Origin: DASYYE01 sp035946955
GTDB lineage: Bacteria > Actinomycetota > Actinomycetes > Streptosporangiales > Streptosporangiaceae
Length of the DNA stretch: 5,409 nucleotides
Assembly (NCBI GenBank): GCA_035946955.1
Contig: DASYYE010000296.1
Location: 1-5,409 of the forward strand
Direction: 5' to 3'
Shown here in pieces: positions 4,753 to 5,409 of this stretch (positions are counted from its first letter, which is position 1; each line of letters opens with the position of its first letter). A program made the translations under genes and the position numbers. The notes beneath the pieces were generated by a model. The model searched no databases. It was not told the DNA's origin and saw only the letters and a program-made list of their open reading frames with translations.

Positions 4753-5409
4753 ATGACCATTTCGCCTGCGCAAACGAAAGAGTCAGCGGAACTCCCGTCG
4801 TTTCCGATCCCCCGGGAGTGCCCGTACCGGCCATCGGCGAAGCACGTCGGGCTCCGGGAGCCCGGCCCGATGGCAAGGGTACGGCTGTACAACGGCCGGG
4901 TCGCCTGGCTGGTCACGGGTTCGGCCCAGGCGCGGGCCGTGCTCTCCGACTACCGCAGGGTCTCGATCCGTCCCTACCACGGCAACTACCCGCTGCTGAA
5001 CGAGGAGTTCGAGAAGGTCGTTGACAGTGGGTACGCGGACGTCCTGTTCGGGGTGGACCCGCCAGCGCATACCAAGCAGCGGCAGATGATCATGCCGAGC
5101 TTCACCCTGCGCAGGACGGCGGAACTCCGCCCTGACATCGAGCGGATCGTTGACGGGAAGCTCGACGAGATGGTTGCGGCCGGGCAGCCCGCCGACCTGG
5201 TCAGCCGGTTCGCCCAGCCGGTGCCGTCCATGGTCATGAGCCGCCTTCTCGGCGTCCCCTACGACGAGCACGAGGACTTCGAGACACCAGCCCACAAGCT
5301 GTTCGTGCCCGAACTGGCCGAGGAGGCGACCGCGGAGCTCGGCGAGTACCTCGACGGGCTGATCCAGCGCAAGGAGGCCAGCCCCGGCTCGGGCTTCGTC
5401 GGGCTGATC
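4753..5409 (+). CDS. Cytochrome P450, N-terminal half (runs off the window)
   Basis: The frame is open from an ATG at 4753-4755 to the right edge: 219 residues, no stop. AAGGA (4743-4747) stands 5 nt before the start. The N-terminus is soluble, with no membrane anchor, as in bacterial P450s using separate redox partners. Seen in order: Pro-Ile-Pro-Arg-Glu-Cys-Pro-Tyr (18-25), beta-1 region Arg-Val-Arg-Leu-Tyr-Asn-Gly-Arg-Val-Ala-Trp-Leu-Val-Thr (42-55), the C-helix motif Asp-Pro-Pro-Ala-His-Thr-Lys-Gln-Arg (102-110), whose His106 and Arg110 normally contact the haem propionates, Leu-Gly-Val-Pro-Tyr-Asp-Glu-His (166-173) and Tyr-Leu-Asp-Gly-Leu-Ile (199-204). The I-helix, ExxR and haem-cysteine motifs would lie beyond the window (usual length about 400 residues). 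The style is that of the CYP105/CYP107 group; exact family is not assignable. It is transcribed divergently from the FGE-fold operon, suggesting a shared pathway and control, likely oxidation of a specialised metabolite. Confidence 0.92.
   Translation, partial: MTISPAQTKESAELPSFPIPRECPYRPSAKHVGLREPGPMARVRLYNGRVAWLVTGSAQARAVLSDYRRVSIRPYHGNYPLLNEEFEKVVDSGYADVLFGVDPPAHTKQRQMIMPSFTLRRTAELRPDIERIVDGKLDEMVAAGQPADLVSRFAQPVPSMVMSRLLGVPYDEHEDFETPAHKLFVPELAEEATAELGEYLDGLIQRKEASPGSGFVGLI

Noticed and set aside
3992..4756. A 254-residue plus-strand open frame opposite the FGE-fold gene.
   Set aside because: It lies antisense to clear FGE-sulfatase motifs and its product is Arg/Pro-rich without known features.
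4526..4876. In-frame upstream extension of the FGE-fold gene to 4876 (117 more residues).
   Set aside because: It crosses the divergent promoter and the start of the P450 gene, has low-complexity composition with no family similarity, and the ATG at 4523-4525 has a close GGAGGT.
4783..5295. A 170-residue minus-strand open frame opposite the P450.
   Set aside because: The plus strand carries the P450 C-helix motif and continuous similarity; the minus reading is its shadow.

Overview
This window is GC-rich, with GGAGG-type ribosome binding sites, GTG starts, overlapping genes and a strong bias for G or C at third codon positions. That points to an actinomycete (Streptomyces-like in style), but the genus cannot be fixed from this stretch. 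Five genes lie on the minus strand and one on the plus strand. The first and last genes run off the window edges.

Left part (1-2152, minus strand): two consecutive genes for predicted exported beta-propeller proteins. The downstream one is a TIGR03118-type protein, cut off at its C-terminus by the window edge. The upstream one is a complete seven-bladed YVTN-repeat protein. A perfect 13-bp hairpin at 1031-1063 separates them. Upstream of the YVTN gene lies a 249-bp gap. It holds an AT-rich, promoter-like patch and a decayed 47/49-bp tandem repeat that copies the 3' end of the next gene.

Middle part (2402-4525, minus strand): a compact three-gene operon in the order FGE-fold enzyme, CysO/MoaD/ThiS-like sulfur carrier with a C-terminal Gly-Gly, and zinc-free quinone-oxidoreductase-type dehydrogenase. 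The genes overlap by 4 bp (GTGA) and 8 bp, so translational coupling is likely. The FGE-fold protein keeps the family signatures but lacks the copper-binding cysteine pair of true formylglycine-generating enzymes. It also lacks the DinB domain of EgtB, so its chemistry is open.

Right part (4526-5409): a 227-bp divergent promoter region with nested repeats, then the first 219 residues of a cytochrome P450 on the plus strand, open at the window end.

Together, the P450, FGE-fold enzyme, sulfur carrier and NAD(P)H oxidoreductase look like part of a specialised-metabolism locus that may handle sulfur. This is the candidate new system of the window. The genetic coupling is seen directly; the sulfur-transfer or C-S bond hypothesis is inference. 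No RNA gene, CRISPR array, transposase or integrase was found.
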